From the NCBI GenBank assembly GCA_950022655.1, contig OX465583.1:34065360-34129359 (forward strand): a DNA stretch of 64,000 nt, written 5' to 3'. The position numbers were made by a program, and so were the translations under genes. The stretch is from Alentia gelatinosa. Taxonomy: Eukaryota > Annelida > Polychaeta > Phyllodocida > Polynoidae. Below the pieces are notes generated by a model that made no database searches, had not been told where the DNA came from, and worked only from the letters and a program-made list of their open reading frames with translations. Shown here one piece after another: positions 1-12,840 of the stretch; within the stretch, counting starts at the first letter, position 1; each line of letters begins with the position of its first letter.

Positions 1-167
1 ATATCTAATGTGCACGAATGTCCCACACTTACTGGTCAGTAGTATGGATGTCATTCGGCACTGAGTGACGAACAGATATCAATCGTCCCTCAGTACCACA
101 TGACTTACTGTTAGCGAAAATTGTGCGTGATAAGAATAGTATTTTAACGATATTAAGGTATATAGAA

Positions 168-306
168 ATAAGGAAATAGGGATAGGGAGCCTGAATGAAT
201 CTCGTCCTCGTTGTTTTGGCGTGTTTAGACATATCGAGTGTCTAAACACACCAAAACAACTTAGAATAGATTTCATTCAGGCACCCTAACCCTGTCTCCA
301 TATTTC
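168..306. repeat. Long foldback (inverted repeat) element
   Basis: The inner arms at 211-231 and 239-259 are exact reverse complements (TTGTTTTGGCGTGTTTAGACA) around a 7-base loop. Beyond a short unpaired stretch, pairing resumes between GAGCCTGAATGA on the left and TCATTCAGGCACC on the right, and weakly further out. The whole could fold into a stem of about 65 bases per arm. This is typical of a MITE or foldback transposon. No target-site duplication could be fixed by eye, and no other copy was seen in the window. Confidence 0.75.
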
Positions 307-647
307 ATTCACTTCTGTGAGTATGGGATCTAGCAGCCAGGCCCATGTAACTACAGTACAACAGACAAGAGAATCCATTAGAGCACAAACTCAGCAGCTA
401 ACAGTAAACCTTCCTGAGATCCTCATTAGTGAATAAGTAACTGATCTAAGTGAAAAACTGTACATCACAGAGCCGGAGAAAGCATTGTTTAATTAATTTG
501 TCTAAACTGGTTTAGAGGTGCACAAGGACTAGTAGTACCTTTCACAAGTGGGGTTGATCTGATGTCAGATAATCTTGTAACTAATCCCTCTCGAGTAAAG
601 TATCGTATGCTTCGATAAAACTAACGTGAAAGAATACCTACATACGC

Positions 648-786
648 CAGGGATGTCAATTGGGCTCAGAGAGAAAGTGCAATTTTCTGCTGGAGAGACA
701 GTGAGAGCGTGGAGAACCTGTCGGTTTCAGCCAGGCCATGGACTTGAGGATCTACAGGGATGTTCAAACCACTGTTTTATTGTGCA
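648..786 (+). repeat. Dispersed repeat family D, copy 1
   Basis: It starts near CAGGGATGTCA, passes through TTTTCTGCTGGAGAGAC and CGGTTTCAGCCA, and ends in TTCAAACCACTGTTTTATTG. The same ordered blocks, diverged, recur at about 22660-22795 and 38223-38376. All three copies are on the same strand. No protein or tRNA promoter was recognised, so it may be the body of an old SINE or a truncated LINE. Confidence 0.55.
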
Positions 787-1753
787 CTCTGCTTCGATCT
801 ATCTCTGTACCATCCACATTCATCCTGTGTAACCACGTGCTATCCTGGGATCTAGATATTCATGTTCTGGCTTGATCGCTTTGTTATGTAATCGTCTGAA
901 GATAGATTGATACCCAACGGTGTGTCGGGCTTTGCTTGGTCAGCGAATCCTACTAATTTCATTGTTGAGATCACCACTCATGTCCCGGGGGATTGCTCAT
1001 TGTAGTATCCAGTTGATAGACTATGTTTGACCATTACTCCCAAACGTTTGGCGAAAGTCTTGATTTCTTAATGATCGGCCAACAATATGTGGCGGGGCAG
1101 AATATACTTCTACACACTACTGATACTACGTTGAATTTGACTGTTTCTAGTCAGATCTGTGTGGTCTAGTCAGATGCTATGTGGTCTCCATAGTAACCCA
1201 CGGTTAATGGAATATCATATGTGTATTTTGATTTCTATGTAACAAAAAGTACGGCGCAACTAGAGAATACGTGCTGTCAAAGTCATCTTTAACATATATT
1301 TTGTGACCAAGGAAATTTACAGGACGCTGGAGCCAGATGTATATAGGCACAACTTTTTCTTGCCTACACTAGCCTCCAAACAGATTGATTTACTAAAACG
1401 AAAAAGAAGCTTATATACTAAAAATGAAAAAGCTCTGTATACAAACTTTACTTTGAATGATTTTCCTCATTGCACCCATCTCCTTAATGACAACTGAGAT
1501 GAAGAATCTATATTTTTTGCTGTTCTGAGAGGTAAAGCCAAATAAAGAGCACATTCTGTTCTACATCTTACGCTGCACTCGATCAGTGAATACTAAAAAC
1601 ATATACAATGTACATGCAGTGCCCGTCAGCTCTTACTCCAAAAACATATTCTTTTATACCTAGGCATAAACTTCTACTAAATGCTGCCCGCTGCTGGGCA
1701 TGACATATGAATGGTGTTCAGGCCCATAGTTATTAAGTAAATAAAATGGCGTT
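787..1753. other. AT-rich stretch, nothing recognised
   Basis: Only short chance ORFs lie here; the longest, at 1303-1497, has no recognisable motif. No repeat, tRNA or splice-bounded coding segment was seen. Confidence 0.5.
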
Positions 1754-1771
1754 CCCCCCCCCCCCCCCCCC
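1754..1771 (+). repeat. Poly-C tract (C18)
   Basis: An uninterrupted run of 18 C follows GGCGTT and precedes GCGATT. It is likely length-polymorphic and prone to sequencing error. Confidence 0.95.
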
Positions 1772-4040
1772 GCGATTTGAGGTATATGATAATAAGGAAC
1801 GGTAGTAACTGAGTCCGTAGTGACGCTTTTCTCAGCCTTTCATACCGTAACTACAGCCCTGCACCCTAGGCATCGAGCCGTACCTATGGGACGAAAGATA
1901 TCGAACGATCTTCATAAGAGGCTATATTATGAGGTTTTCTGAATGTCCTTGAGCAGGAATTTGTTTTGCCTAAGCTGAGAATTATCATTCTCTGTTTTAC
2001 TAAGCACATAGCTTTTTAAGACACTCATATAGATTCCTCTATTTGCAATTTGAAATTCGGCATTTATTATAACACAGATGATGACTTCGCAAAAGGCCAA
2101 CTATATGACTTCCACCATAACAATGGCGGATGCTTCGAATATGTGGCCCATCCTTACTATTAACCTTGAACGATACCATAGGATCCCAATATCAACAGGT
2201 GGTGCTGGATGTTGAGAAGTCTGTGCCCACCTCAGAGCCAAAGTAATCTTTTTTGTAATATTGTGAAAACCTTCCTGGAAACGATTCATGGGGCGATTTT
2301 TAGTTGCAACATATATTGAATGCTACATTGTTTGCATGTGTTGTAAATTAGGTTATAGCTCTTTCAGCCCGCTCCGAATTTAAACCGAAGATGTAGGTCA
2401 GGCCACTGACATAGCAGACATCTTTGCTAACAGTGCTGGGGCCTGTTTAATGATAAAAAAACCGTGCACACATTGGGCTCCCGATACACGGCCTTACGAT
2501 TGACTTCCCGATTCAAATAAATAATTTGATGATAATTAGACTGGGCAAGACGTTATATGAGGCGATGGCGGACCGTGGTGACGATCCACGGTAAATATCG
2601 TTTAATAAAATCTGGAGTTATTGGGCTCAAATTAATCCATGGCCTTCACCGCAGAAACATTTTTTGTCTTATGTTGACTCTTTTTCTTACATAGGTTATC
2701 GCCGATATTTTGATTGATTGCATGCTTTTAAGTTGTGTATGACAAGTTCAACTACAATAACATCATGTCAATAACCTTTCCAAGTTATGATGTGTCATAC
2801 TAGATAACAGAAGTTTGCTAAATGTCACAGAATGCGAGGAACAATGAGAAGGGACTGCATCAAAAGCTGCTACAGTACTTCATTTCACTTTACGACTCCG
2901 TCTCAAACTAGAGTATAAAGAAACTATCACAAAGACATTTGACTTCTCAAATTTCAGAGATGACGATAGACAATGAGGAGGGATGGCATGAAAATGAATG
3001 ACAATTCTATATTTAAATCTAAAAGTTTATCCGTAAACTTGAAGTATGAGAGAGACATTTCACTGCATCCATAAACTGGAAATGAAATCTATCGATTTGC
3101 AAATGTCAAATTGGGTGTATTCAATAGAGCTTTTACAAAGGTTTTGCAATCTGCTTCTAAAGCGTCCCCAAATTGAGATAGAATGAGATCATATATAGAA
3201 TCTCGCGTCGATTTACTTCCAACAATGACATCCCTGCTTAGATTGGAAACATATTTTAATCCGAAGTATCGATATCAGAATTTCCCCAAATAATAATTGT
3301 CAGCTTGTCAGCCATAGCTGCCCAAGCAGCAAGTACAATAAAGGAAGTACACAATGGGAGACACTAGAAATTGTAGTCATGTGACTGAAGTATGATTCAA
3401 AGGAGGATCTTCTGCTGTAAACAACGTTTTAGAGTGATTTATTTCATGTCTGGCTTTGTGTAAAAATATTTTCATCTCTCCTTTGGGATTCAGGTTCATC
3501 TGTAATCATAAGAAGTAAGCTGACACTTTTAAGACAACAATGAATAAGCAGAAAAGAGAGTTTCCGAGGTAGGAACGCTAAAGGGTATCTTCCACCATCC
3601 AGGTGACACTGTTCAGTGGAGAAGATCGCTAGGTCACAATACGGGCCCCGCATGGTCACCTGCCGGCTAGAAAAAGGTGGGTCGGTGGAAGCACAGCTCG
3701 GTTTCTTGGTTATTTTCGCCATGCGTGTCAACAGGCGCCTGGCAGGTAGAGCTGCTGAAACGCCTGTTCAACGCCTAGTGGCTGTTTAAAATACGCATCT
3801 TTACCATCGTGGCATCAATTTCATTGTGATCCAGAAGTAATTAGTGATTGGTACAGCTCTCTCTGGGAAATTAAACAAAGAGGAGATGTGAGGATATGTA
3901 TAGATTAATCTGAAGGCATGAGCGTATAAATAGAAAATGAACGATGATTTTGTGGATAGGCGGCCGTAAACCACTCGAGGTTGACGCGTAGTAATACACG
4001 AGCGCTATTTCTTTGCTCTATAGCACAAAGGGACCATTTT
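1772..4040. other. AT-rich stretch with a weak tandem duplication
   Basis: At about 2840-2968 and 2969-3098 two neighbouring blocks begin alike (ACAATGAGAAGGGACTGCAT and ACAATGAGGAGGGATGGCAT) and later share GACATTT plus related words. This suggests an old duplication of about 129 bp. The rest shows no recognised gene. A minus-strand ORF of 95 codons at 3444-3731 has no domain that I recognise. Confidence 0.3.
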
Positions 4041-4101
4041 CCCGTATACCACAGCTGTGAGGCCATATACCACAGATTTGAATCAGCAAACCACAGTCAT
4101 G
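4041..4101 (+). promoter_or_regulatory. Three ACCACA (Runx-type) sites at exact 21-bp spacing
   Basis: ACCACA lies at 4048-4053, 4069-4074 and 4090-4095, so successive sites are exactly 21 bases apart, about two helical turns. The flanks also resemble each other (GTATACCACAG, ATATACCACAG, CAAACCACAG), so this is a degenerate 21-bp tandem repeat. ACCACA is the complement of the Runx core TGTGGT. Related AAACCA words lie at 3967 and 4172, and GTGGTTTA near 4131. Binding is inference. Confidence 0.45.
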
Positions 4102-4339
4102 GTTTCTAGCAAGTTTTATATAATGAGTCGTGGTTTACTGAGTCCTCATACATTTTTAATGGGGTCTTTGTAAACCATGGATAATAAAAGGCCAGCGAAA
4201 CCTACGAGCAGTGACACATAGGGATTCAAACGAATAGAAAATGAAAAGATTTGGCGTATCGGTGCCGCGAATCGACTGAGATTTACTGGCAAAACCTCAG
4301 GGCAAAGAACTGTTCTGTATTTTTTCCCCTCCGTGCGGT

Positions 4340-4720
4340 TAAAAAAAAAATCACCCGTGCAGGGAGTGAGAGCGGTGTGTGGGGGTTAGAGGGGGTGGTA
4401 GGTTGAGTAGCGGTCGGTGAGGCGTGAGTGGGAAAAGCGGGGACACACAGTCGTTGCCATCTCCCCACCACAAATGTGGGATCATGGGCGGGCGAAATGC
4501 AAAGTTCGTGTCTGCCCACCGCTCGACATGTCGGGCGCGCTGGGCAGAGCCGCTCACAAGCGCCAAACAGAGCAGCTCACAGGGTGCAGGTCGATGTGGA
4601 GATGGCCTCTCCGCCATGATCACATCCATAGTTACACCCCTCCTGCCCTGCCGCCGCAACACTGCAGAGTCCACCACCCACACACCAGGCTGGGGTAAAC
4701 CTCTATTGGCGGCCTGTAAT
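4340..4720. promoter_or_regulatory. GC-rich island 1
   Basis: GC- and CpG-richer than its surroundings, with several overlapping short ORFs on both strands (up to 110 codons). These are expected from GC richness and share no recognisable domain. It contains GAGCAGCTC at 4570-4578 and a G-rich tract (GGGGGTTAGAGGGGGTGG) near 4380. It could be a cis-regulatory module or a CpG-island promoter. No TATA box or exon could be assigned. Confidence 0.5.
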
Positions 4721-7700
4721 TAACTAGCATAGAAATTGGGCGGAGGTGAAAAAAGGGGAAGACATAGTCCGTGATGTAATTATTGCGCTATATTGCAGGT
4801 TCAAAAAGTATCAATTAATTTGGATTCGGACGTGTACGCCTGTGGTGTATCAGTACATGTGGTATGTGTCACAACATCCGGCTGGTTTATGTTATATAAT
4901 GGATCTATGGTTACTGGAATCAACTTTGCCCCATGACTACAGGGATTATATGTCATATGGTGAAACCAATAGCCTATCTTCATGAAAATTGCAAAACGTT
5001 AATTTCGGTACTCGCGACTTAATAGAAGAATCTGAGTATGATAGCAGACGAAGAGGAAATGACACCTTCAGCACAATTATGTATGCTGCATTAATGTTAT
5101 CGTTCATTTTGAACAGATATAGGGATCAGAGTAACATAAGTAATTATCAAGGAGAATAGTGATAACTCGTAACATAAAGTCATGAAAATGAAAAGAGGTA
5201 ATAACGTATCGTATAGGCAGAGAATCATATTTATGAATGATAGTAAGCTGATCCCCCAAGAAGTTGTAATCATTCTAATTATCATGAAAAGTTACATACT
5301 TATACATGTTCAACTTCGACATTGCATTGGAAGAACGATGTAAATCGAAAAGCAATAAAGACATTTATATATAGAAAAAGGGCTAGCAAACATAGACCAT
5401 CATAAATGTCACTGGACGATACGCTCCGCTAGGACTACTGCAACCTGCGGTCGCGACACATTGCGCAACACAGAACCCCGAATAACCCTGTACTTACATT
5501 CAATAATAAAAGAATTTTTTCAGACATTGCCAGAACACTGGTTGACTGGAAAAATAACACAACTATTCAATAATAAAAGAAAACATAGTTTGCTTTTTTT
5601 ATTGTGTTTTAGTTGGAAATCGATAGCTATTCAGTCTCTACGTTGAAAAACTATGGGGATATGATGTAATATTACGGAATGAAGTGTCTACAGAAAAGTC
5701 TGCTACAGTTGTATCGTGCGCCCTACTACCAGACTGTGTTAAAATATTGATATGTGTAGTAGTCTAGTTCTACCCCCTTTAGCAATGGCGCTTATACAAT
5801 AATTTCACAACTGCCATCGGTCCTTTCCGAAAAGCAAGCGACGGCTGATCGTTTTCCGGGTTTCAAACAATCGGGTCTGTCCAGTGCATATAACAACCAG
5901 CCTGAAGCAAACGACACGATGGTCAGGCCCAATCGGATCGGTATCGATAGGCCGTGTCAATGTCTTGATGCTATAGCATGTTGCAACATAGGAACTGTTA
6001 ATATCTATCATGATGTGAAGCATATCATACGCCGTGCGTTTCCTTTAATATGAGAATATGCAGTACGTTCTATTATTACAAGCAAAACCATCACGAATGA
6101 GGACAATCTGCGGTGTTCACAACAATAATGTGTTTGGAAGAACCAATATCCTCAAATACGTTTGCAATTCCATTTCCTATAGTGCATTTTAGCCTTGTAA
6201 ACCACAGGCAGAGACTCAATTGATACCAAAGAAAATTATAACTAAGGAAACGTTTGAATTCCGCAAATTGCGCTGTCACACCGAGAAGCCGTTCTAATCC
6301 AAGTCAACTGTTAACTTTCAAATTATCAATTCCACAATGAATGCATTGATCTGCATAGTCCTCATTACGCTTTTATTACGAGACTAGACGACTCCAACCA
6401 AACACGCCCAACACCATTAGGCATAACCGACTCCCCATTATCATATCATGCGTGAACATGGGGTAATTTCATTTCAGTCCCCGAGGGTATCCGGTTTCAC
6501 AACAAAAGCTGAGATGTAGATTCGACACAAAAGAATTTGGAATCAATTCTAGAAGGCCGGGCGACTCAGAGACTCTCACATCGCGATTGGAATGTAAATA
6601 CGATTAAATCCATGGATTGCAATCAATTCTGACACCCTGCACTCCGGCAAATTGTCGTCTGCCTGTCAGCGACTCTAAGAATGTTTCATTTCCGTACAAG
6701 ATATCAATTGGAGAAATCACGTGGCCTAATTCTTGGATCTGTCAGCTAAAACAATTAAACTAATCAAGCACGCTTCCGCTCCACGGATTTAGCCAAATTT
6801 AAGCCGACAAACCTAATTTGAATGAGGGATGACATGTTTCGGATATCATATGTAATATGCATTTAAAGACTTCAGATTTCTTTGAAAGTGATATGTGTCA
6901 GAACTATGATTATTTCCCCACTGGAACCTATGACTTATAATCAAATAGCATACTTTTTAATCAGGCGTGCTTGATTGTTGTTTTTAGAAATACATTATAT
7001 TGTTATCAAAGTGCATTGTAACTCATGAAACAGATTTGGGGCGTCTTTGGTATAAAACTTCAATTGACTGAGGTGGAAGCAGTTTTTAGAAATGAAATTA
7101 CTCTGGCTACCAGATCTCTGCCATTTGGAACAGCCCAGCTTTGAGAACGCTGTTGACTAGGGTTACTATCAATACAGAAAAATGAAACGTACTAGTGTTA
7201 TATGTGAACGGCCTCAGCAGCCTGTTGGAAGCCTATTTTTTGCCATGCGCCGTCGGATTTGTACCAAATTGTACCAAAGGTTATGGGGCCACCCAAAAAG
7301 TATTTACGCTGAATTTCTGAAATGTTTGACCACCCTCCCCTCTAAACCCTGTACCATCCTGTAAAGAAGGAACATACACAAATTGTTTAGATCCCCATCA
7401 ATGTGTACGTAATTTATGGATGGCCCTCATTTAACTTTGCAATATATCATTTCCATGGAAATGGAGAACAACCCTACAAAGGTTGAATCTCCCCATCACA
7501 TTGCCAGGTGGATGTAGGGGTCCTTAATGTTAGATTTACGAAGAAAGTTGTTCGGCATATATCGCTCAATGTTACGTCGGGTACCTACGTAATCGAGCGC
7601 CGAGACGTCAGCGTGGGCAGCTAACCAAACGAATCTGCAACTCACCTACAATAAAGAAAAGAACAGAAACATTATAGAGATTATCGTTGATCAATCGATA

Positions 7701-8140
7701 GATTTGTTCTGGATTAACCCGTTATCCTTACTCAAGTACAAAGGAGATGTAAGGTAATTTCAATTATGAAATGACTTGTAATTTCATATATTAACAAGTC
7801 TATTATTGGAATGTTCATAATACACGAAGGTATGCGTGGGAGAGACAATATAGAATTACTATGGTTTTAATAGTGTATTCAATAGAACCAATTAGACCAG
7901 ATTCTAATAAATGCACATATGATGGTGTGATGTGGTAACGACATAATGATGAAAGCCACATGTGTGCAGTTTATGACTCAGACTTTTTCCTTATTTTTGT
8001 GATATCATATTTGTCTTTCCATGAATCGTGCGAATAAATCATCCCACTATGCATACAATGATATCGTATTAATCATTTTACTAGGTGTACAATAGTAATA
8101 AGCAATTCTAAATCAGTTGGTGTATAACATCCGTCCCCCC
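4721..8140. other. AT-rich stretch, no recognised gene
   Basis: Only short ORFs without motifs. One GCAGACGACA word lies on the minus strand at 6653-6662. The segment at about 6380-6830 is less AT-rich and has TAAT-type and GATTA-type words, so it may be a conserved non-coding element. No transposon end or tRNA was seen. Confidence 0.4.
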
Positions 8141-8146
8141 TCATTA

Positions 8147-8577
8147 TTTCACGTGATATGGAAAAAATTAGAAACACTAGAAACAATGCATGGGGGTTAT
8201 TTAACCTCTAACCACAGGTTAGACTGGGGACAATCGCTTAAATGTGCATACAAATTCATTATTCTACTATCTATAACATACCTATACAAGAGAACTGACC
8301 AATTCCGATAAATTTTGCCATCTAATTATTGCGACAATATCCGATCCTTATCAATTCATCCCTTACCCGATATTTCTTATCATTTCACTTAATATGGCAA
8401 GGGTAAAACGCAATGAGTAGCAACAGTGGCAATGACGCATGAATTATATAAATAGGGGACTAAGACCTCTTAACGCAAAGAGCTGCTCGGGTTAATAACC
8501 TGCTCTTTGTTACATGACGAGGTGCGAGGGTCAGTTAACCTCTGACCACAAGTCATACTGGGACAATCAGCTAAAAG
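8147..8577 (+). repeat. Diverged direct duplication
   Basis: The block at 8188-8247, containing TTAACCTCTAACCACAGGTT and then GACTGGGGACAATCGCTTAAA, recurs at 8530-8577 as TTAACCTCTGACCACAAGTC and then ATACTGGGACAATCAGCTAAA. Upstream parts also match (ATTTCACGTGATATGG and ATTTCACTTAATATGG), so the duplicated unit is at least 100 bp. The second copy contains extra sequence with a small hairpin, AAAGAGC at 8477-8483 and GCTCTTT at 8502-8508. That hairpin overlaps GAGCTGCTC at 8480-8488. Confidence 0.6.
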
Positions 8578-9239
8578 ACAGGTCCACAGATGAACTTTGA
8601 CCACGTGAATATAGCCGCGTGAAACTAGTAGTGAATACTGTCAGGCAGGCCACATAAATCTACGCGATACTACCCCATATATCGACAATAGCTATAGTGG
8701 CCACTTATACCTAGTGAAAATAGTTCCCGGGGATCTAGGCGAGGGTCGTGGTACGGGAGTATTTATGGGTGAAACATTTTAGGTGGTTATACAATATGTC
8801 TCATCATACTAAACTTACAAAACCCAAGCTATTTCCTCTATACATGTACATGTATTTATATTCATCACTCACATTCCCATCATGCTAACCGCAATTTAAT
8901 CCCATTTAATTAGATTAGCAAGCACATATTTCACTTTCATGAAATATCAGTTTATCGAATTCCCACCGCTGGTGGTGACATGAGATGTATAAAGCTCATT
9001 TCACGTCATGATTTAATACTTCAGAGCCAGTGTACACTCATCGCATTTCTCTTTAATCTTAGTAATGGTTCACACCCTCTCCACTCCTAATGTACAGGTA
9101 CCATTCAGTCGGCCATACTTTCCTATTCTTTATTCACAACGATGAAAATATAGTTAGCAGAAAAACCCTACAACGATATGATGAATATGAATTCAGCCTG
9201 TTTTGACTGACTAGTAAAATAACATAAAGTGGCTCAGCC

Positions 9240-9560
9240 TTATACTCCTGGTATACCCCCTTCACCCCCCCCCCCCCCCACACACACACACAACCAGGCC
9301 CCTGCCACTGTCGATGCATGCGTAGAAGGCCCTTGCGTGAGGAGGGTTGGGCGGGGCTTTTCACTGGTGTCCCCGTCCAAAGGGCACCATCCCCTCCGCT
9401 TTGCTCTGCCCACCCGCTGCAATCGACACCTTTACCCCGAGCGCCCCCCTGTGGTGATCTACCGGTGCCGCCGTCCGCGCCACCTGTTACCGTCCATCCA
9501 ACCTGATGCCGCTACCTGCGGCTTATCATACCCTCCCGTGCCCACACTCTGAGGACCACT
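9240..9560. promoter_or_regulatory. GC-rich island 2 with poly-C and CA microsatellite
   Basis: C15 at 9265-9279 runs directly into an (AC)n tract at 9280-9293. The following 250 bases are C- and GC-rich. Overlapping ORFs of 60 to 107 codons on both strands reflect low-complexity proline/arginine-rich translation. No domain was recognised. Confidence 0.5.
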
Positions 9561-9984
9561 GGAGGTGGGTTATCGCCCATGTTATCGCTAATCCATGCGT
9601 GAGGCTGTGATACTGGCTCAGCTACTGAGGATTGATATTTTGTAAGAATCAATCATGTATTGTATGAATTGGTATTATATGATTTGTTAATTTGAATATG
9701 ATATTGGACACTAAATAACTATAATATCATATGGAAAAAGGACTACGGTGGGCATAGGTTAATATACGCGGTAATTTTGTTGATCAGATAACCCAAAAGA
9801 GGGTAGAATCAAATTTAAAACTTATCCTACTCTCAATGCCAATTAACAAAATAACCAAGTATCTGTAACGCACACCTAGGGTAACCCTGTTTTCGTATTA
9901 TCATGTATCTTAACACTGATTTGGAAGAACTATTGTAACAATAGAAACTCAATAACGACATATTTCAATACAAAAAAATCTTAC

Positions 9985-10275
9985 ATATCATCCTGAAACG
10001 TCACGAAATTTCATATGATTGTTTATCTTCGCGGAATGATATCACGAAGCGTAGCTGAGTGATATCTATAGCGGAAGACAATGAATGCTATGTAAACAAT
10101 TATATGAAATTGAGTGGTGTTTAGATTGTATCCTACCCCGTCATGTACTTTTAACTTCATATGTCACCCGTGGCATATAAATATTTTATGGCATAACCGT
10201 GGCATAAAGTCACAGCATGTTAAGTATATGGAGATTTATATGAGGGATAGGATAAACAGCATTACTACCTTGACA
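9985..10275 (+). mobile_element. Foldback element, family A, copy 1
   Basis: Long interrupted inverted repeat: the arm with ATTTCATATGATTGTTTA near 10008-10025 pairs with TAAACAATTATATGAAAT at 10092-10109. The core reads GATATCACGAAGCGTAGC and then TGAGTGATATC. The foldback is followed by ATCCTACCCC (10130-10139). The body ends in GGAGATTTATATGAGGGATAGGATA. The copy at 54105-54384 shares arms, core and body, so the two belong to one subfamily. No transposase is encoded, so the element is non-autonomous. An 81-codon ORF across the body is not considered a gene. Confidence 0.75.
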
Positions 10276-12814
10276 TTCCGTAACTACGATGGCCTGACCA
10301 GATTTGTAGCGTATTTTAAAAATGTTGAATGGGAAGGAGCGGACTATATGAGTATATGAGCTTATAGCTCCATAGGTATATAATTATAATTTATCTATTT
10401 TAGTTCGGGACACGCACAACCAGTGGTGTGGGCGTCGGGTCGTCATCTAAGCCATAACGGGAGGCCCAACACTAATTTGTCAACCAAACAAGGTTGTCAT
10501 TCGTCAATCCAGCTACCCGAAACCTGTAGAGTATCGCTAATATTCGTAGCGACATTCTCTATTATCATATGAGTGAACGCCTAATGTATAATCTGGTCAA
10601 ATCTTGACCGTGTGCACATATCATAAGTTATAGTATTCCAGTTCGACTTCATTACATTTAATGGTTCTGACCCAGAATAATTTTGTATGGAACTTAACAA
10701 AAGACATTGGTACCTGATTAAGTTCCAATTTTACTATACTACTATCAATCCCACATACCACTCAGGATGTCCATCAATCATCTCCTCATAAGCTTATAAA
10801 TAACACTAACAAATATTTCAATCAATCCTATAATGTATGATACGACTACAACATGGTACCGCTATCTATTTGTTCATATAATACTTTATGACTGTATTGT
10901 TTTATAATTTTATGGAAATGACAATGATTTGTGAAATAAATTGAAAAATTATTGAAAGTAATGTCTGGCAACTCTCACCGTTGTTTACTCTGGCACAATT
11001 CACTATTACTGCATTTGGATTTTATTTTCCAATGCACGTGTGAGGCAGTTGTTACTGTCGGCTAAATGTGATTTTCTGTTTTCGCTTGGTTTTGTAAAAT
11101 TGGAATGCTTGCTGCCAACTGTGCAATCATTCCCCATTCAACACGATCAATACTTGGTCAGACATAATGCTTTAGATAAACTTCTGTATTGATTTTCCTA
11201 TGTTCCTATGTTGCAATCAATGGCTCGTTATAGAGAAAATACATAAGTTTCAGATAATCATTATGACATATGGGCATCTAGCTTACTAACGAGACGTGTA
11301 TGAAGTTAAAGAATAGCATCCTCTTTGTGTAGGAATATGACGGGTGAAAGCTACAGCAATATAAGTTAATCGGACAAGCTATTCTATGGCTGATTCAGAC
11401 TAAAAAAAACATTCAGTCCGGAACAAAGCCCAGATTTACTCACAGCACAGTTGGTATTTTTACACGTATTTTGTCAACTATAGATTCCGTTGTAATCAAT
11501 ACGAGTATACTCCTCTAGTCTGGCTTCTAGGGAGACAAATAACGATAAAATATTTATCACAAGAAGAGGTGCAGGTAGCAAATGAAGGAATCTCCTTTTA
11601 AATCTACATCGAAAGCTTTATATTCAGGAGAGTTATTGGAATAATGTTCTGAGCTTCTGGAACGTTTCTAGGCAACAACAGCATTGCAACCCTACAGATT
11701 GCGGAAAAGCAGTTGGGGTTCTGCCTTTGTTAAAATGGGATCAGAAAATTGCTTGGAGTCATTTTCTTTTCTGGATGGGTTTCTGATCTCTAGTTCTCAG
11801 GTGAAATTAATTGATTAGAAATGTGTTGATTAGGTTCCATATCGGTTCGAAATAATGATACTTAAAATCAGAATGTTCCATTCTCTCTAGGAGATATTCA
11901 ACTAGAAATACGATGTTTATACGATATATAAATAACTACTCATTGACAACCACATGCTTTCGCCATTTTTTTTTTACATTGGATAAAAACATTTGAGTCG
12001 GGGAACAACTCACAATAATGAATGAGACTACAATGAACTGATAGGTTTGGAATGCTGACCAAGTTTTCCCAGACCACACTAGACTTACGAGAAACCAAGA
12101 AAGAATCTTCTAAAAATAAGGGACCTCCCATAATGAATTCTTTAAACGATCCTGTTACACTATGGAAAGCTATTATGGGATGCATTGGCAGCTGACCTCT
12201 ACAACTGTCGAAAAATCTCTTTAAAAAGAGCGTTTATGAAATGCTGACATGAATGCTATTTGCGTCCATTAATTTGTTAGAGAGAGAGTGTGCAGCTATT
12301 AAACCACCAAGGCCACTATGTTGTTATGTTGCCATTGTCAGTCTTCATTCTATTCATACGAGTTTTCGCGAATCAGTCTTGTCCATGCATCAGTATTTAG
12401 CAAATAAACCACACCAGCCAAAGTTATCATATTATATGTCCTGTCTATGCCCCTTCTTTTCCTAATGTCTTTATCATCAATTTTCATAATTGTCTTCATA
12501 TATGCATTTCCTAATTCCTTCTTCTTTGCCTCATTTGCACCCGCAAAGCACCTTCATGTCCTGTGTTGTATTATCAAACTTATACTTCTTGATTATATCT
12601 ACTGTTTTATAATTTTATAACCTTTACCAATGACTGACACTGTTAGAATCTAAGTGCTACTGTATTCTTCCCACAAATGATGGCAAGTGTACCACCTGTT
12701 TTTAATTGCTGCATTTTTCTGACGAACTATGTTAACCTACCTCTATGTGGACCGTGCGTTAAACATTTTAGAACAAATAAACTTCAAATGTAATCTGTAT
12801 GTGTCTGAGACACT
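10276..12814. other. AT-rich stretch, no recognised gene
   Basis: Short ORFs only, the largest being 81 codons on the minus strand at 11940-12185 with no recognised motif. No clear repeat family was seen here. Confidence 0.45.
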
Positions 12815-12840
12815 TATATATATATACACACACATATATA
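12815..12840 (+). repeat. TA/CA microsatellite
   Basis: A (TA)n run passes into (CA)n and back to TATATA. It is a simple repeat with no gene context. Confidence 0.85.

Noticed and set aside
9265..9293. Poly-C plus CA tract as a regulatory Z-DNA element
   Set aside because: Simple sequence of this kind is common, and nothing else points to function.
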